From NCBI RefSeq assembly GCF_025602895.1, contig NW_026516230.1:434001-498000 (forward strand): DNA of 64,000 bases, written 5' to 3'. Position numbers and translations under genes: made by a program. Below, one piece after another: positions 61,324-64,000 of the stretch. A model generated the notes under the pieces. It was not told the DNA's origin. It did no database searches and saw only the letters and a program-made list of their open reading frames with translations. Numbering within the stretch: the first letter of the stretch is position 1; each line of letters begins with the position of its first letter. Source of the DNA: Polychytrium aggregatum (taxonomy: Eukaryota > Chytridiomycota > Chytridiomycetes > Polychytriales).

Positions 61324-63114
61324 TTGTCGGTGCTGGTTGCAGGTTGGGGGTTGTGAGTGAATCAAAGGATGATGGATCGATGGACAATGCTCGTCTTTTC
61401 GTCGTTCGGCAGGATGAACCGGTTCACGTTTGGAGGGGGGAGCGCTGTTGATCCGGGTGTCGATAGTGGAAACCGCAAGGCCAGATCGGCCAGATCGAGA
61501 CCACCGAAAAAAAGGCAGAAAAGCGTGCGCGGATCTGTGTCGCAAGGACGACGACACAGAAGCACGAGCGAGGGCAAGGGCAAGGGCAAGGGCGCGAGCG
61601 AGGGCAAGGACAGGGGCTGGCTGGCACAACCCTTAGGGCTCGGCCATGAGCTCAGTCCACGTGGTGACGGCGCGAAAGCACGCGAGAACAGCTGATTGGC
61701 GCTTTCCCCCCACGCTGCCAATTCCCACTCACCCCCGCACGGAGGACACGGGGCAGACGGACATGCAAGTGACAGCCGCCCTTGACGACGCTGCCTTGAT
61801 CTTGGGTCCAAACCCAAGACCCGATCCAGACAGGATTGCGAGCGCAAAGAGGCGGCGTCGTCCCGGGCAGCTTGCTTCACAGGCAAGTCCATCGGGGAAA
61901 ATTGTGCGAGGAAGACACGGCGTCACACGGCAGTGACGGAGCTCTGTTTCCCCAAAGCGAAGAGTAGTAGGAGGAGGAGTATGAGCAAAGGGAAGAGCGT
62001 CGGAAGTATCACTCTATGAGATCTAGTCTATTCTATCGCTGCTCGTTTTCATAAATAGGGGGGGGGAGGTTAAGGGAAGACCAAGGACCGAGCATAATAA
62101 GGAGATCAATCGGGAGACATAAAAAGAAAGAGAGAGAGAGAAAAAGAGAGGCGATTGCCGAAAGGCAAGAGGAGGAATTGCAGCACGAGAGGGAGAGCAC
62201 GCTCGGCAATGCTTTCTGAAGCAATCATTAACAAGACAGTCCGAGTAAATAAGATAGCGCAGGAAGGAGAGAGGGGGGGAGAGAGAGGCCATTTAGGGCT
62301 TCTAGAATAAATAGTTAGCTCGATTTGTAAACGACAAGATTGCGAGCGACGAAGGGAAGTAGGGCAGCGCGAGTTGGCGAAAGAGAGAGAGGAGGGGTGG
62401 GGAGGGAGACGTCCAAGAAATCAGAACTGAAGGCGAGATAATAATAATAAAAGGGTCATAGGCGAGCGCGTTTCCCCCAGAGAAGTCGGCGAGTACCGGG
62501 GGGAGCTTGGCAATCGAGTCGCTTCAGGGGAGGGGAGATACGGGCAGCAGCATCAGTAGCAGCGGCAGCGGCTTCAACATCATCGTGGTGGACAGGGAGG
62601 TGTGCCCAATCGGTTTGCGAGATTGGCACGGATTTTGGGATCGGTCCGGTCTGGCCACGGCGAGATTCGAAGAGTTGAGAGGCGGGCCCAGGTACGAGGG
62701 AGGGGGAGGGATCAGGAACAGAGATAGCGATGAGGGCTTCAAAGAGACGAGGCAAATCACAAATATAGATGAGGGATAAGGACCAGGATAGGTGGGGGGT
62801 TTTGCCTCGGGTCCATCGCCAGCTCGAGCTGGGCTGCCACAGCTCAGCAGATACTGGGAGAGGTTTGACGGGGCGAGCGCTGCGAAAGGATAAGCGGCCA
62901 AGCGAAGGGGGCGGAGGGCGTTCGCGCAACAAAGACGGAGAAGGGAGCAAGAACGAAGCAAGAGCAGAGGGGAGGACGAAAACCAAAACCGAGGTGCTTA
63001 GGAGGAACGGGGGGAGGAATAGCACAGATGGCGAGCAGCCTGGGACTACTCTGGCGCGTCACAGTCTTGAGGAAGACACGAGAGCGCCAAGAGAAAGCGC
63101 TAAGGCAAAGAGGC
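61324..63114. other. Purine-rich intergenic region
   Basis: No gene is seen. It contains a gcaagg-type repeat (about 61565-61615) and a long GA-rich stretch (about 61960-63060) including agagagag runs. Minus-strand frames here are Ser/Leu/Pro-rich translations of that bias. Confidence 0.55.
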
Positions 63115-63975
63115 TTATGGCTCTGTCGAGTCGGTTTTGCAAGGTCCCTTGGACCGCATCGAGTGTCTCTTGAGGGCATCCTGTGGTAGAGGGGGGGGGC
63201 AGGACGATCAAGGCCGAGAGATGAGAACGATGGCAATAGGGTCAGGACCGACTTCAAAGTACACACCAAGGTAGCCCTGTCGTCCGCGTTGCCGATGAGA
63301 ACATGCACTCACCATTCGCGAGAACGTCTTGTGGCACACGAGGCACTCATAGGGGCGGTCTGTCGAGTGAAGCGAACGCTCGTGGCGCCGAAGATCGTGC
63401 GAACGGCGGAAAGTCGAGCCACAGGTGTTGCATTGATGGTTCCGTTCGTTCTGGTGCGACTTGAGATGGGCACGCAGGTGGGTCTGCTTCGAGAAGGTGC
63501 GGGTGCAGTCGTCATGAGGACACGAAATCATGTTCTGAGACATGTGGTTGTAGGTGGAGGGATCTGCGGAGCCAGAGGGCAGCGGAGCCAGAGGGCAGCG
63601 GACATGGGCGTAAACAGAGGGCCATGTGGACGCGATCAGGGTCGTTGCCAGAGATGACAAGGGTTGTTGTCAAGATCGAGAGGCCGCTCTGGCAGCGGTC
63701 CTAGCGGCTGACAGCGAGTGTAGAGCGATGCGACCAAGCCAGCCAGAAGCAGCGGATGCAGCGGATGCAACGGATGCAGCGGATGCAACACAAACAGCAG
63801 AGGCAACAGGTCTGGTGCTGTATGATGCAAAGAGCAAAGCCGCTGTTCGTCGTGACAGACACACTCCAGATCACACAGTGCACAGCGCTGCCAAAGGATG
63901 CTACTCACCGACACCGCTCATCTCGTAGTGGCCGCCTCGGATGGTATACTGAGGCTCAGGGTAGTAGTGCTCCAT
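63115..63975 (-). CDS. C2H2 zinc-finger protein
   Basis: Exons 63975-63909, 63563-63313 and 63180-63115 join in phase to 127 aa. The start MEHYYPEPQY is an internal choice: the frame is still open upstream to the window edge, so the protein may be longer. Three fingers are visible: CPHDDCTRTFSKQTHLRAHLKSH, CNTCGSTFRRSHDLRRHERSLH, and CLVCHKTFSRM joined across intron 2 to DALKRHSMRSKGPC, a C2HC variant ending. Linkers such as STDRPYE resemble TGEKP-type linkers, which favours DNA binding. It is probably a nuclear transcription regulator; the target is unknown. Confidence 0.82.
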
Positions 63976-64000
63976 CGCTGGGGAAATCGTCTGTCCCGAG

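Overview
The window is eukaryotic nuclear DNA, most likely from a zoosporic (chytrid-type) fungus. Most genes carry several short introns with GT..AG borders. The gene set is fungal or opisthokont: VPS39, a cullin, NAA10, a BTG/Tob protein, alkaline ceramidase and a choline transporter-like protein, alongside chytrid-style families such as secreted S41 peptidases, Sel1-repeat proteins, vWA proteins and kinase-WD40 proteins. The chytrid assignment is inference from gene content. I resolved exon joins by hand, checking that reading phase and conserved motifs continue across each junction; unresolved joins are stated.

Layout. 0-15.8 kb: secreted alpha/beta-hydrolase-like protein (+), CHR-family chromate-type transporter (-), PEP-synthase/rifampicin-phosphotransferase-like enzyme (-), linker-histone-like + vWA protein (+), choline transporter-like protein (+), membrane-anchored GH46 chitosanase (+). 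16.06-19.52 kb: a mobile element. It holds a Fanzor gene (the eukaryotic relative of the TnpB RNA-guided nuclease, ancestor of Cas12) and a 5'-truncated IS630/Tc1-mariner DDE transposase in the same orientation, flanked by a 13-bp inverted repeat, with a strong stem-loop between the Fanzor stop codon and the element end. 20-35 kb: second vWA protein (+), VPS39 (-, 15 exons), GT31 glycosyltransferase (-), kinase/NLR-like/WD40 protein (+), a LINE reverse-transcriptase remnant. 35-48 kb: EXORDIUM-like secreted protein (-), Sel1-repeat protein (+), secreted S41 peptidase (-), alkaline ceramidase (-). 48-64 kb: BTG/Tob protein (+), NAA10 (-), cullin (-), large LRR protein (+), mitoribosomal mS34-like protein (-), C2H2 zinc-finger protein (-, possibly continuing past the window edge).

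The standout is the Fanzor locus. The reading frame holds the Fanzor signatures: the RuvC-I Asp, the TDG strand before it, loss of the canonical RuvC-II Glu with a replacement Glu before the zinc ribbon, a four-Cys zinc ribbon and the RuvC-III RDVNAARN motif. One in-frame TAG (16450-16452) separates the first RuvC segment from the replacement Glu, the zinc ribbon and the last catalytic Asp. The N-terminal lysine-rich start (MPPKRK, 18509) lies one frame away from the main frame. The copy therefore looks recently inactivated, unless TAG is read through or spliced around. The 3' flank (16059-16143) has the layout expected for a Fanzor guide RNA.

The other genes are mostly independent housekeeping or secreted functions. 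Several act at the cell surface or outside the cell (chitosanase, S41 peptidase, hydrolase, EXORDIUM-like protein, GT31), which suits an osmotrophic fungus.
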